Source: Marinibacterium profundimaris (GTDB taxonomy: Bacteria; Pseudomonadota; Alphaproteobacteria; Rhodobacterales; Rhodobacteraceae). Taken from it: a stretch of DNA of 64,000 bases. A model generated the notes under the pieces. It was not told the origin of the DNA. It searched no databases and was given only the letters and a program-made list of their open reading frames with translations. Where the stretch lies: NCBI RefSeq assembly GCF_002210095.1, contig NZ_AQQR01000007.1, forward strand, positions 1-64,000, given 5' to 3'. Shown here in pieces: positions 54,052-62,559 of the stretch. The position numbers and the translations under genes are program-made. Positions within the stretch are counted from its first letter, which is position 1. Every line of letters starts with the position of its first letter.

Positions 54052-54918
54052 CTAGGCGCCCTTGCCCTCCGGCCTGCTGTCGCGCAGCCGGGTCCGGCGC
54101 TGCATCTCGCGATCCCACAGCGAAGAAATCTGCGCCCGCGCGTCGGTCAGGTCGCGCGCGATGCCGTCCAGCCCCATCAACGTCAGGTGGGGCCGGATCT
54201 CCTCGACATCCTGCCCGGCGGCCAGCAGCATCGCGTTGGGGCAATGCAGGTGCAGGGCCACCACCAGCCGCGACAACGCGTCGAGCGAATGCCGCCCGCC
54301 CACCGACAGGCCCACGATGCTGCGCGGGGCGCGCTCGATCTCGGCCACCAGGTCGTCATGCGAAAGCCCGACCTTCAGGGCGACGTCCCAGCCGTCCTCG
54401 CGGAACAGGTCGGCGGCCATGCGCACGCCCAGCGTGTGATCTTCGCCCGGGACCGAGGCAAAAACGACCGAGATCTCCTGCCGTGCCGGGATCGGCGCGA
54501 AGGAGGGTTTCAGATCGCGCAGCAGCGAGAACAGCCGCCCGGTGCCGATCGTCACCTCGACGAAGGAGGCCCGGTCCTCCTGCCACCAGTCGCCCAGCAT
54601 CCGAGCGGCAGGGGCGAGGTAGTCGAGGTAGATCGCCTCGAAGGCGACGCCCTCGGCGCGGATCTCGACGATCATGTCCATGGCCTCGCGGTCGTCCCCG
54701 GCCACCAGCGCCTTGCAGAAGGTCTCAAGATCCTCGGATGACGGACGGCCGGCGGTGTTGCGCCAGGGCTCGGCGCGCGCCGACACGCGCCGAAGCGCCT
54801 CTTCGGCCAGGCCGCTGACCAGGATTTCGGGGAAGCGGGGATCGAGCCGGCCGATCTCGCCCAGGATCTGCTCCGGCAGGAACGGTATGGGGACACTTTG
54901 TGGTCTTCCGTCGTGCAC
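54052..54918 (-). CDS. Second AerR/PpaA-like cobalamin-binding regulator
   Basis: Protein of 288 residues with the same two-part plan as PpaA. The helical domain has LGDWWQEDRASFVEVTIGTG, matching LGELWVRDLASFVDVTVGAG in PpaA, and the B12-binding domain has PGEDHTLGVRM, with His161 as predicted cobalt ligand. It is thus a paralogue of the antirepressor, not a methionine synthase fragment. I use GTG 54916-54918 because GGGGGGAGAG lies seven bases upstream; an ATG at 54957 lacks one. Convergent with idi (nine-base gap) and downstream of the phytochrome pair. A regulatory light/B12 role is inferred; the target is unknown. Confidence 0.8.
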   Translation of the reverse strand: MHDGRPQSVPIPFLPEQILGEIGRLDPRFPEILVSGLAEEALRRVSARAEPWRNTAGRPSSEDLETFCKALVAGDDREAMDMIVEIRAEGVAFEAIYLDYLAPAARMLGDWWQEDRASFVEVTIGTGRLFSLLRDLKPSFAPIPARQEISVVFASVPGEDHTLGVRMAADLFREDGWDVALKVGLSHDDLVAEIERAPRSIVGLSVGGRHSLDALSRLVVALHLHCPNAMLLAAGQDVEEIRPHLTLMGLDGIARDLTDARAQISSLWDREMQRRTRLRDSRPEGKGA

Positions 54919-55350
54919 CTTGTCTCTCCCCCCTGTCTGTCGCGGGGCGCCCCGCATGCCATGGGGGATCCCGCGAACCCCCGATCACCGGCGGAGGCGC
55001 CGGGCCCTGAAGAAGGCCCTCTGGAAGAGCAAGCTGCACCTGCTGACATGCCAAGACTGTCGGTGGCGCCTGCCGCCTGTGCCGGTCGGCTGCCGGCCCG
55101 CCGGTCAGGCCTGCCCGACGTCGGAACGGATGCTTTTCCGATGCACCGATCCCCGCCTTTCGGGCAGTCTGCGATCCCGCGGTCCGAATGGCTCCCTCGG
55201 ACATGTTCCACGCGCGCCGGACAGGCACTGCTGATGCCTCCGGACGACCGGTATTCCTCTCCCTGATTTCAGCCTAGAGGGTGGCCAAGCCCGCAAGCTA
55301 GTTCGGGTCGTCCCCTACGCAGAACTACGTATAAACTGCGCAGCGGCGTG
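54919..55350. other. Intergenic region upstream of the second B12 regulator
   Basis: About 430 bases with no supported gene. It holds the strong ribosome-binding site of the B12 regulator (54930-54940) and should contain its promoter and the end of the response-regulator transcript. I find no exact TGT-N12-ACA palindrome and no convincing terminator. Confidence 0.5.
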
Positions 55351-55956
55351 TTACCCCAGCATTCGAATGAGATCGGCGATGCCCCGCGCCTGCATCTTCT
55401 CGCGGATGCGCGCGCGGTGAACCTCGACCGTGCGCTGGCTGATGCCCAGCTCGGCGCCGATTTCCTTGTTCAGCTTGCCGTCCAGCAAGTGACCCAGGAC
55501 TTCGCGTTCGCGCGCGGTCAGCTTCGCCAGACGGTCCGCCACGATCTTTCTGGGGATCTCGGCCGGCGCCTGGTTGCCGAGGGTGTCGCAGGACGATCGG
55601 ATCGCGTCAAGGAGTTCGTCGGCGCGGGCGGGTTTCTCGATGAAATCCACCGCGCCGGAGCGGATCGCCTGCACCGCGATGCGGATGTCGCCATGGGCGG
55701 TGACCACGACGATCGGCAGCGTCAGCCCCAGCGTGGCCAGGTGCGCCTGCAGTTCCATCCCGCTCATCCCCGGCAGGCGCAGGTCCAGCACCATGCAGGC
55801 CGGGACCGCCGGGTCGAAGACCTGCAGGAACGCCTCGGCCGAGCGGCAGGGCACCGTGGCGTAGCCATGGGACTCGAGCAGGGCGCAGAGCGAGGACAGA
55901 ACCGCCTCGTCATCCTCGACCACATAGATGCATGGGGCGCTGTCAGGTTTCGCCAC
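55351..55956 (-). CDS. FixJ-type response regulator, partner of the phytochrome kinase
   Basis: Two-domain response regulator of 201 residues. The receiver has the acidic pocket VVEDDEA, phospho-acceptor Asp58 (VLDLRLPG) and the late Lys in DFIEKPA. The C-terminal LuxR/FixJ helix-turn-helix reads LTAREREVLGHLLDGKLNKE then RTVEVHRARI. Its start overlaps the bacteriophytochrome 3' end by 14 bases, so they form a two-component pair. Adjacency to the photosynthesis cluster suggests light control of nearby genes, which the sequence cannot show. Confidence 0.92.
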   Translation of the reverse strand: MAKPDSAPCIYVVEDDEAVLSSLCALLESHGYATVPCRSAEAFLQVFDPAVPACMVLDLRLPGMSGMELQAHLATLGLTLPIVVVTAHGDIRIAVQAIRSGAVDFIEKPARADELLDAIRSSCDTLGNQAPAEIPRKIVADRLAKLTAREREVLGHLLDGKLNKEIGAELGISQRTVEVHRARIREKMQARGIADLIRMLG

Positions 55957-58231
55957 GGCGCGGTCTCCGCATTGGCAACTGGAACAGGAGCGTGGCGCCC
56001 TCGTCGGAGCAGGAAGCCCAGATCCGGCCGCCGTGCGCCTCGACGATGGAGCGGCAGAGCGACAGGCCGATGCCCATCCCCTCGCTCGTCGAGGCGTGGA
56101 AGGGCTCGAACAGGCGTCGCCGGCGCTCGGCCGGGATGCCGGGGCCGGTATCGTGCACGGCGACCCGGATCGCGTCGCCCTCGCGGCTGGAGGTGACGGT
56201 CAGCACCTGCGGGTCCCTGCCGCCCATGGCGGTCAGCGCGTTGCGCGAAAGGTTCAGCACCACCTGCCCGATCTGGACCGGATCGGCCCAGACCTGCGGC
56301 AGGTCGGGATCCAGCTTCAACGTCACCTTCAGGCGGGGCAGGGGGCTGGCCATGACAGCCAGGTCCACGCCCTGCCGGATCGTGGCGTTGAGATCGATCA
56401 GATCGGCGTTCAGATCCCCGCGCGAGATGAAATCGCGGACCCGCCGTACCAGTTCGCCGGCGCGGTCGGTCTCGGCCACGGCCTCGTCCATCAAACGCCC
56501 CGCGCGTTCGGGAATGGCGGTCCCGGCATTCATCAGCTCCTGACGGCAGGCGTTGACGAAATTGGCGATGGCCGAAAGCGGCTGGTTCAGCTCATGCGCG
56601 ATGGCCGAGGCCAGTTCTCCCATCGAACTGGCCCGCGCGGCGTCCAGCAGCACGTGGCGCAGGCGCAGCTCTTCGGCCTCGGCGGCATTCTTCGCCTCCA
56701 GCGCGGCGCGTTCGTGTTCCAGGCTGTTCAGGGCAAAGAGCGCCCGGCGCAGGATGCGCAGCGCGTCGCGGTCGTGCTGGTCGAAAGGGCGGCTGTGCCC
56801 GCGCCGTTCCTCGCGCCAGAGCGCGAAGGAGCCGCGCGGCGACAGGCGGATGACGCCGTCTTCGGTCTGGGTCTCGATCTTGTCGGGCTTGCCGGCCCAG
56901 CGGATCGTTTCCTCGAACTGGCTGCGCAGGAAGCCCAGGTAGTCGCGCCCGTCGCCCGACAGTTCCAGCATCGCGGCGCCGGCCGCGGCCTGCATCTGCG
57001 TCTCGTCCATCCCGATCACCGACGACAGGTTCGAGGTGGTCGCGACCCCGTCCGACATCAGCCCGCGCAGCGGCGAGAGATCCAGCGCCTCCTCCGGCAC
57101 CGCGCCGAAGCGGATCACGCTTTCTCCCTGCACGAGGATCATGCCCTGGGCGTCCATCAGCTCCATCAGCACCGGCGCCCAGTCCGCCACCAGCTGGCGC
57201 AGCGCGGTGCCGTGCCGGGCCTCCTGCTCGATCCGGAAGGCGGTCTTCTCGGCCTCGATGCTCTTGCGCAGCTGGTTGGTGTTCTCGATGCTTTGCAGCA
57301 GCGCCGAGGTGGTCCCGCCGACCAGCTCGGCAAAGCGCAGCCGGCTGGAGGAGATCTGGCGTTCCGAATAATGGTGGCAGGCGACCAGCCCCCAGAGCTG
57401 GTTGTTGGTGATCAGCGAGATCGACAGGCTCGCGCGGACACCCATGTTGTTGAGGTATTCCACATGCACCGGCGCCACGGCGCGCAGCCTGCAGAAGGTC
57501 AGGTCCAGCGGATGGGCCGAGGCCGCGTCGGCGCCCAGCCCCTCGCGGCTGACGATGGGCACGCGCGTGCCGTTGATGTCGGGGATCGAGCGCATGACAT
57601 TCAGCAGGAAATGCCGCCGCGCCGGGTCGGGGATGTCCGATGCGGGGTAATGCAGGCCCAGGAAGCTGTCGGGCCGGTTGGTGGCCTCGGCGATGACCTC
57701 GCCGTGCTTGTCCTCGGCGAAGCGATAGATCATCACCCGGTCGAACCCGGTGACCTCGCGGATGACCTTGGCGCTGGCTTCGGCCAGCTCGTCCAGGGCG
57801 CCGGGCTTTACCAGCTCGGAGATATAGCCCCGGCGCAGGTACTCGTCCTCCCAGACCGGGGCCGACACGGCCTCGCGGTGCAGGAACTCCAGGATGATGT
57901 GGGAATTGTTGCGATGCGGCAGGCACTCCGCCTCGATCCCGGCGCCGTCGGGGCCGGTGAACCGGATGAACCACGGCTTCAGCAGCTCCGGCGTCGAAGG
58001 TTCCAGCGGCAGATGCGGCAGCTTGTCCGCGTTGTCCCGTCCGATCCAGTCGCCCAGGGGGCGGCCCAGGATCTGTTCGGGCGCCCAGCCGAGGAACTCT
58101 GCGGTATTGCGGCTGGCGAATTCCGCGACCAGGCTGTGCCTGTCAACGGCCACCAAGGCGCCATGGGGCTGGACGGCCCCGATCAGGTGGATCGGCTCCC
58201 GGTCGCAGGTTTCGAGGTCGACGGCACTCAT
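55943..58231 (-). CDS. bphP: Bacteriophytochrome histidine kinase
   Basis: Biliverdin photoreceptor kinase of 762 residues: PAS (about 20-120), GAF (about 145-310), PHY (about 330-500), HisKA and HATPase. Cys9 (ETCDREPIHLIG) is the biliverdin attachment residue; the GAF has PASDIPDPAR (DIP 199-201) and CHHYSE; the PHY tongue reads SPRGSFALW. The kinase H-box is AIAHELNQPLSA with His546, of FixL/TtrS type, and the N and G boxes include DTGPGIP and GMGIGLSL. Red/far-red light should control phosphorylation of the overlapping FixJ-type regulator. No haem oxygenase (bphO) gene is in the window. Confidence 0.95.
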   Translation of the reverse strand: MSAVDLETCDREPIHLIGAVQPHGALVAVDRHSLVAEFASRNTAEFLGWAPEQILGRPLGDWIGRDNADKLPHLPLEPSTPELLKPWFIRFTGPDGAGIEAECLPHRNNSHIILEFLHREAVSAPVWEDEYLRRGYISELVKPGALDELAEASAKVIREVTGFDRVMIYRFAEDKHGEVIAEATNRPDSFLGLHYPASDIPDPARRHFLLNVMRSIPDINGTRVPIVSREGLGADAASAHPLDLTFCRLRAVAPVHVEYLNNMGVRASLSISLITNNQLWGLVACHHYSERQISSSRLRFAELVGGTTSALLQSIENTNQLRKSIEAEKTAFRIEQEARHGTALRQLVADWAPVLMELMDAQGMILVQGESVIRFGAVPEEALDLSPLRGLMSDGVATTSNLSSVIGMDETQMQAAAGAAMLELSGDGRDYLGFLRSQFEETIRWAGKPDKIETQTEDGVIRLSPRGSFALWREERRGHSRPFDQHDRDALRILRRALFALNSLEHERAALEAKNAAEAEELRLRHVLLDAARASSMGELASAIAHELNQPLSAIANFVNACRQELMNAGTAIPERAGRLMDEAVAETDRAGELVRRVRDFISRGDLNADLIDLNATIRQGVDLAVMASPLPRLKVTLKLDPDLPQVWADPVQIGQVVLNLSRNALTAMGGRDPQVLTVTSSREGDAIRVAVHDTGPGIPAERRRRLFEPFHASTSEGMGIGLSLCRSIVEAHGGRIWASCSDEGATLLFQLPMRRPRRGET

Positions 58232-58673
58232 GGCCGGATGTGGCCCGGAGCCAGGGCGCGGTGGCCCTGAGCCGGACCGGTCCGTGCACCTCCCGCCGGG
58301 GTGTGCAGGACGAGGGACGGGTGGCTTGGCCGCGAATTCGGTCGATGGGTCAACGCGCTCACTTGGCTGTTCGGGGCGGCTCGGATTGCCGGATCATATG
58401 CGATCCGAAGTTTCATACAAGCTTGGGGAGAAAGCCGGGGGAGTCTGCCGGGGCGGTCGGGGTCATGTCGGCGGGCCGAAGGTGCGGCACGCTTCCGGGT
58501 CGGCGGTGCGATGTCCGGGGAAGGATGGCAACGAATTGCCTCACCTTTGGGCCATGAATTGTTCACGTTGAGGCAATTGAGGCCTTGCGTTATGCTGATT
58601 GTGCTCAGGCCGGGAACCGATCCCCGGATCTTGCGGGGTGTTCCGAGGTCGGGGCAGACCAAGGGAGGAAGAC
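58232..58673. other. Intergenic region with predicted promoter of the secreted protein
   Basis: About 440 bases between divergent genes. The first 280 show nothing I can interpret beyond the phytochrome leader. From 58534 there is an inverted repeat and promoter (separate entry), then a 5' leader of about 70 bases with an AAGGGAGGAAG ribosome-binding site at 58661-58671. Confidence 0.5.
58534..58596 (+). promoter_or_regulatory. Promoter with inverted-repeat operator
   Basis: A ten-base perfect inverted repeat AATTGCCTCA (58534-58543) / TGAGGCAATT (58569-58578), 25 bases apart, overlaps a TTGAGG -35 (58568-58573). TATGCT (58591-58596) follows after 17 bases as -10. This predicts transcription near 58603 of the small secreted protein gene and a dimeric regulator bound over the -35 box. 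The regulator is unknown. Confidence 0.6.
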
Positions 58674-58961
58674 ATGAAGATTTTGCACACCACGGCCGTT
58701 GTCGCGTTCATTTCAGTCAGTGCCATTTCACCAGTCGCGGCCGACAGCGCCAATTGGAGCGAGGAAAAAGCGGCCAAGGTCGACGCCAACCGCAATTCCA
58801 ACGCGGGCATCGGAAACGGTGGCGAGCGGAAGACCGACGAAGGGGATTGGGTGGCGACCAACAACGGCGAGGACGGTAGCCGGGATGTCGATCCCGGCAA
58901 TTCGGCTGGCAACAACCAGGCGTGTTCCGGCGGCGGCAGCCCGTCCGAAAGCAGCTGCTGA
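58674..58961 (+). CDS. Small secreted Asn/Gly/Asp-rich protein, unknown function
   Basis: Protein of 95 residues with a signal peptide ending near SPVAADS. The mature part has low complexity, rich in Asn, Gly, Asp and Ser, with motifs such as NSNAGIGNGGE and DPGNSAGNNQ. It contains just two cysteines, Cys84 and the C-terminal Cys95, able to form one disulfide or a dimer link. A strong ribosome-binding site, own promoter and own terminator show it is a real monocistronic gene. I do not recognise the family. An extracellular or surface role is possible. Confidence 0.75.
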   Translation: MKILHTTAVVAFISVSAISPVAADSANWSEEKAAKVDANRNSNAGIGNGGERKTDEGDWVATNNGEDGSRDVDPGNSAGNNQACSGGGSPSESSC

Positions 58962-58985
58962 GATCTTCGCTTACGGATCGTGACG

Positions 58986-59024
58986 GACCGGCGCCAGGGG
59001 GACCTGGCGCCGGTCTTCTGTTTT
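58986..59024 (+). terminator. Intrinsic terminator of the secreted protein gene
   Basis: A perfect 13-base stem GACCGGCGCCAGG / CCTGGCGCCGGTC (58986-58998, 59003-59015) with a four-base loop, followed by TTCTGTTTT. It ends transcription from the plus strand 25 bases after the stop codon; no T-run exists on the other side. Confidence 0.9.
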
Positions 59025-59052
59025 CCGCAGGGGCGCGCGGCTGCGACCGGGA

Positions 59053-60513
59053 TCAGCTGACGGCCGGGCTTTCTTTCGGCGGACGCATCTTGCGCTGGGC
59101 CGCGCCCAGGAAGGTGACGTCCTGGTTGAACTGGCTCTGGGCCACGTCGTAGAGGCTTTTCAGCATTTCCTCGATGAAGAAGAACCCGCGCTCGGTCCGG
59201 GTCACGCGGCCCTCCGACAGGGTGACCAGCCCGGCGGCGGCCAGCTTGTCGAACTGCGCCGCGAAGGGCGCCGGATCGACACTGGGGAAGCGGGCGCAGG
59301 CGGCGGCAAAGTCGAACGGTGTGCGCAGCTGCAGCCCGCCCGAGATCAGCTTGGCCAGCCGCATCTCGTCGGTCATGCGGATGCCGGTGGCGATGGGCAG
59401 GCGCCCGGCCTCGAGCGCGGCGCCGTATTTCTCCAGGTTGCGGAAGTTGGCGTACTGGAATGGGTACATGTTGGAATGGCTCTTGCGCCCGATCCCCAGC
59501 ACGTTGTCGCCCAGGAAATTGCCCTTGTAAAACATGGCATAATAATCGCCTTCACCCCGGTCGCGGAAATAGGTGCGGCCGTTGGAACTGACATAGCCCA
59601 GCCCGGTCAGGCGCACATGGGCGTAGAGGCGGGCGCGCATGGCCTCCTCTTCGGTCAGGAAGTCCTCGGGATGGTGCAGGAAGTGGCGGGTCATCGGCAC
59701 CGGGCGCTTGGTGTCGAAATAGCGCATCGTGTAAAGCTCGATGATGTCGGGATCGATCGCGATCGTCTCCTCGATCGTGGCCAGCGCGCTGTCGAGGCTC
59801 TGGCCACGCAGGCCGATCATGATGTCGATGTTGATCCGCTCGAACCCGGCGTCGCGCAGCACCTTCATCGCGGCGCGCGTCTCGTCCGGGGAATGGTGCC
59901 GGTTGGCAAGGTCGAGCACCGACTGGTCGAAGCTTTGCGCGCCCATGCTGGCCCGGTCGAACCCGGCTTCGCGCAGCGCGGCGACCTTTTCCTCGCCGTC
60001 GGGGCCAAGAAGCTTCTCGGGCGTGCTTTCGAAATTGCGCTCCACGTCGTCGGTCACCGGGAAGGTTGCGGCCAGCGTCGCGCAGACATCGCGCAGCTGC
60101 TGCGCCGACATCTGGGTGGGCGTGCCGCCGCCGAATTCCAGCGCCGAAACCGCCATCTGCTTGCCGTCCAGCAGCTCGCCCAGAAGCCGGATCTCGGTCT
60201 GCAGCTGGTCGGCGTACAGGTCCACGCGGTCGCCTTTGCGGTCAAGCTCGGGGTAGAAGGCGCAGAAGGAGCAGACCTGCGGACAGAACGGGAAATCGAC
60301 GTAGATATTGGTGCGTTTCAGGCTTTGCGGGTCCAGCTCGGCGATCCAGTCTTCCTGGGTCCACGGCGCCCAGTCGGCATAGGCGAGGTGATAGCGCGCC
60401 GCCTCCGGGTTGTCGTTGAGCCGGTCGATACCTATGCGCCCCATCTCGAGCGCTTCCTGGCTCGTGGCGTGCATCAAATGGTCCGCCTGGGATAAAACGT
60501 CCTTGTGGATCAT
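59053..60513 (-). CDS. HemN-like radical SAM enzyme of a natural-product locus
   Basis: Radical SAM protein of 486 residues. It carries FPFCPQVCSFCAFYPE, the CxxxCxxC cluster motif (Cys77, 81, 84), the GGGTPTQMSAQQL segment that contacts SAM, and a C-terminal HemN-type domain. By sequence it belongs to the HemN/HemW group, which also includes class C radical SAM methyltransferases and cyclopropanases of natural-product pathways. A housekeeping coproporphyrinogen oxidase is unlikely given its operon: GNAT-like protein and type II thioesterase upstream, PKS beyond. It starts at ATG 60513 with AGGAG nine bases upstream. A tailoring role on a polyketide is inferred. Confidence 0.78.
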   Translation of the reverse strand: MIHKDVLSQADHLMHATSQEALEMGRIGIDRLNDNPEAARYHLAYADWAPWTQEDWIAELDPQSLKRTNIYVDFPFCPQVCSFCAFYPELDRKGDRVDLYADQLQTEIRLLGELLDGKQMAVSALEFGGGTPTQMSAQQLRDVCATLAATFPVTDDVERNFESTPEKLLGPDGEEKVAALREAGFDRASMGAQSFDQSVLDLANRHHSPDETRAAMKVLRDAGFERINIDIMIGLRGQSLDSALATIEETIAIDPDIIELYTMRYFDTKRPVPMTRHFLHHPEDFLTEEEAMRARLYAHVRLTGLGYVSSNGRTYFRDRGEGDYYAMFYKGNFLGDNVLGIGRKSHSNMYPFQYANFRNLEKYGAALEAGRLPIATGIRMTDEMRLAKLISGGLQLRTPFDFAAACARFPSVDPAPFAAQFDKLAAAGLVTLSEGRVTRTERGFFFIEEMLKSLYDVAQSQFNQDVTFLGAAQRKMRPPKESPAVS

Positions 60514-60538
60514 CGTTCAAACTCCTGAAAACATGTAA

Positions 60539-61594
60539 CTAACGGTAATGGGCATAGCCCCTGCGCGCCGAGAGGACCGGCGCGGAGGGATCGGTGGAAA
60601 AGGCGTAGAGCTTGTGCGTGCTCTTGTAGGGCATGAAACCGTTGGCCAGCAGCGTGGCGCGCTGGTGGATCGGGTGGGCGAGCATGACGGCAAAATCGGC
60701 GCCGGCCTCGCGCATGTCGGCGACGGCGGCCGACAGCAGCCTGCGGCTGTCGCGGGCCGAGAGGCCATCGTCCGCCAGCGTGTCGACCATGCCCATGCGG
60801 CAGGGCGCGCAGCCGACGGCGTCCATCACGTGGTAGGCGACGAAGCCGGTGATCTCTCCCTTTTCCTCAAGCACCCGGGCGCGGGGCAGGGGGCCATGGG
60901 TCAGGTGATGATGCAGCCGGTCGGCGGACCAGTCGTAGGCCATGTCGAAGCCGGCCATCTTCCGGGTCATGAGCGCGTGGCAGGCAGCCTTGTCGGCCGC
61001 GGTGTAGGGGCGGATGCCGCTTTGGTCGGCACGGCCGCCCCAGGCGCAGATACCGCCGATATGCGAGCCCACCCGGTCCATGAAGGTGGGCGAGGCCCGC
61101 GCCGTGGCCGCCGCGTTCAGCGTCAGCACCCAGAGGATCGGCTTGTCGAAGGCGACATGTTCGGGAAACACCGAATGCCAGAAGCCGCGCCCCTTGCCGG
61201 GATAGTTGGCGGCGTTCACGAAGCCGATCATGCAGGCCATGTCGCGCTCGGCATGTTCGCGGCGCAGGGCGTCCAGCGCATCGCGCGCGATGCCGCTGCG
61301 CTGGTAGGCGGGATCGACGGTGTACCAGCTGCCGGTCGAGGCGTTGTAGGGCTTGCCCTGCAGGCGGATCGGCGTGTCTTCCATCGGGAAGACGGCGATC
61401 AGCCGGTCGCCGTCATAGCCGGCCAGGATCAGCGAGCGGTCGTCCGTCAGCAGCGCCGGCAGCTGCCAGGCAAAGTAATCCCCCGTCCAGACCGGCAGGA
61501 TGGCCTGATCGCGGTACTGCTGGCTCCAATGCGCCATGACGAAGTCCGACAGCTGCTCGGGCGTGCCGTCGAAGGGGCGGATCGACAGGCTCAT
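60539..61594 (-). CDS. GNAT-family acyltransferase-like protein
   Basis: Protein of 351 residues with GNAT-type features: MSLSIRPFDGTPEQLSDFV, then a VDPAYQRSGIARDALDALRR segment resembling the acetyl-CoA pyrophosphate-binding motif A (Q/RxxGxG/A). The C-terminal half (GIRPYTAADKAACHALMTRK, later DFAVMLAHP) looks like a second GNAT-like unit, so it may be a tandem GNAT. It overlaps the thioesterase stop by four bases and precedes the radical SAM gene by 25 bases. Its substrate is unknown; acylation of a pathway intermediate is a guess. Confidence 0.7.
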   Translation of the reverse strand: MSLSIRPFDGTPEQLSDFVMAHWSQQYRDQAILPVWTGDYFAWQLPALLTDDRSLILAGYDGDRLIAVFPMEDTPIRLQGKPYNASTGSWYTVDPAYQRSGIARDALDALRREHAERDMACMIGFVNAANYPGKGRGFWHSVFPEHVAFDKPILWVLTLNAAATARASPTFMDRVGSHIGGICAWGGRADQSGIRPYTAADKAACHALMTRKMAGFDMAYDWSADRLHHHLTHGPLPRARVLEEKGEITGFVAYHVMDAVGCAPCRMGMVDTLADDGLSARDSRRLLSAAVADMREAGADFAVMLAHPIHQRATLLANGFMPYKSTHKLYAFSTDPSAPVLSARRGYAHYR

Positions 61595-62376
61595 GATCCC
61601 TGTTTCCGGGCCGCGGCAGGGCCAAGCGCTTCGCCGATCAGATCGAGATAGGCCTGCGCGTGGGAGCGCAGGGCGAAATGGTCGACATCGAGAAGGCAGG
61701 TGGTGGATCCGGCGGTGGCATGGGGCCCCCAGTCGGACAGCCGGGCGGCCGGCGCGGTCGCGTCCTGGCGGCCGCCGATCAGCGTCACGGGGCACGGCAG
61801 GGCGCCGGTGAAATCCGGCGCCGTCTCCAGCAGGCCGAGATCGGCACGCAGGGTCGGGCGGTAGATGTCCCAGACCCCGGGCGTGTCGAAGATCGCCGTG
61901 GGCGTACCCGTGAACCGGGCGCGCACGGCCTCGGTGAAAGCCGCGTCGTCCAGATGGGAAATCGGGGCCGCGCGATAGGTCGGCGTGGTGGCCGAGATGA
62001 AGAGATGGTCGGGCGCAGGTCCGGCTTCGGCCGCGCCGTCCGCATCGTTGGGCCAGAGCGCGGCATCGTTGCCCAAAATCTGTGCAACCCGGGCCGCAAG
62101 TCGTCCGCCGAGCGAATGACCGAACAGCGCGAAGGGCCTTTCGGCATCCGCAGCGATGGCCGTCGCCGCCGCGCGCGCCGCAGATTCGAGAGAGCTTTCC
62201 GGCGGTTCGGTGCGTCGCCCCTCGCGCCCGGGAAGCTGGATTGGCGCAATGTCCATCCAGGGCGGTGCAAGTTTCGAGATGGGCAAAAACGTACTTGCCC
62301 CGGCGCCGGCATGGGCGAAGCAATAAAGTGTTAGCGAATGACACTGCGGTTGTTTGAAACGACTTATCCAGCTCAC
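61591..62376 (-). CDS. Type II (editing) thioesterase
   Basis: Alpha/beta-hydrolase of about 261 residues of the GrsT/TEII family that removes wrong or stalled acyl groups from PKS/NRPS carrier proteins. It has LYCFAHAGAGASTF, the nucleophile elbow GHSLGGRLA, Asp in LIGGRQDATAP and the late His in DVDHFAL. The conserved LQLPGREGR-type segment is present (IQLPGREGRRTEPP). I take GTG 62374-62376, with AAGG nine bases upstream; TTG 62385 is the alternative. It marks the locus as PKS/NRPS-type and is divergent from the PKS gene. Confidence 0.85.
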   Translation of the reverse strand: MSWISRFKQPQCHSLTLYCFAHAGAGASTFLPISKLAPPWMDIAPIQLPGREGRRTEPPESSLESAARAAATAIAADAERPFALFGHSLGGRLAARVAQILGNDAALWPNDADGAAEAGPAPDHLFISATTPTYRAAPISHLDDAAFTEAVRARFTGTPTAIFDTPGVWDIYRPTLRADLGLLETAPDFTGALPCPVTLIGGRQDATAPAARLSDWGPHATAGSTTCLLDVDHFALRSHAQAYLDLIGEALGPAAARKQGS

Positions 62377-62442
62377 GCCCGGCAACCTTGTTTTGCGTGT
62401 GGCGTACTATGACCTAATACTCTACTATCGGTAGCGTAGCGG

Positions 62443-62485
62443 CTTGCAAGGTCTGCTACAAGTTCTATGTGTTTTTATTTACAAT
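62443..62485 (+). promoter_or_regulatory. PKS promoter with lux-box-like dyad
   Basis: CTTGCAAGGTCTGCTACAAG (62443-62462) is a 20-base dyad (arms CTTGCA and TACAAG, one mismatch) of lux-box form. A strong -10, TACAAT, lies at 62480-62485, so the dyad centre falls about 40 bases before the predicted start (near 62492), the position LuxR-type activators use. The surrounding spacer is unusually AT-rich for this window. No luxR/luxI gene is within view. Confidence 0.45.
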
Positions 62486-62559
62486 TGCTTGTCTTCTTGT
62501 ACTGAGTTGATCGTGACCAAAGACCTTTTGACTGATTCCTCCGATGAGAGACGTGTGCC

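Noticed and set aside
59053-60513. Annotating the radical SAM gene as housekeeping hemN or hemW
   Set aside because: The cluster motif fits the superfamily, but the operon with a type II thioesterase and divergence from a PKS argue for a pathway-specific enzyme.
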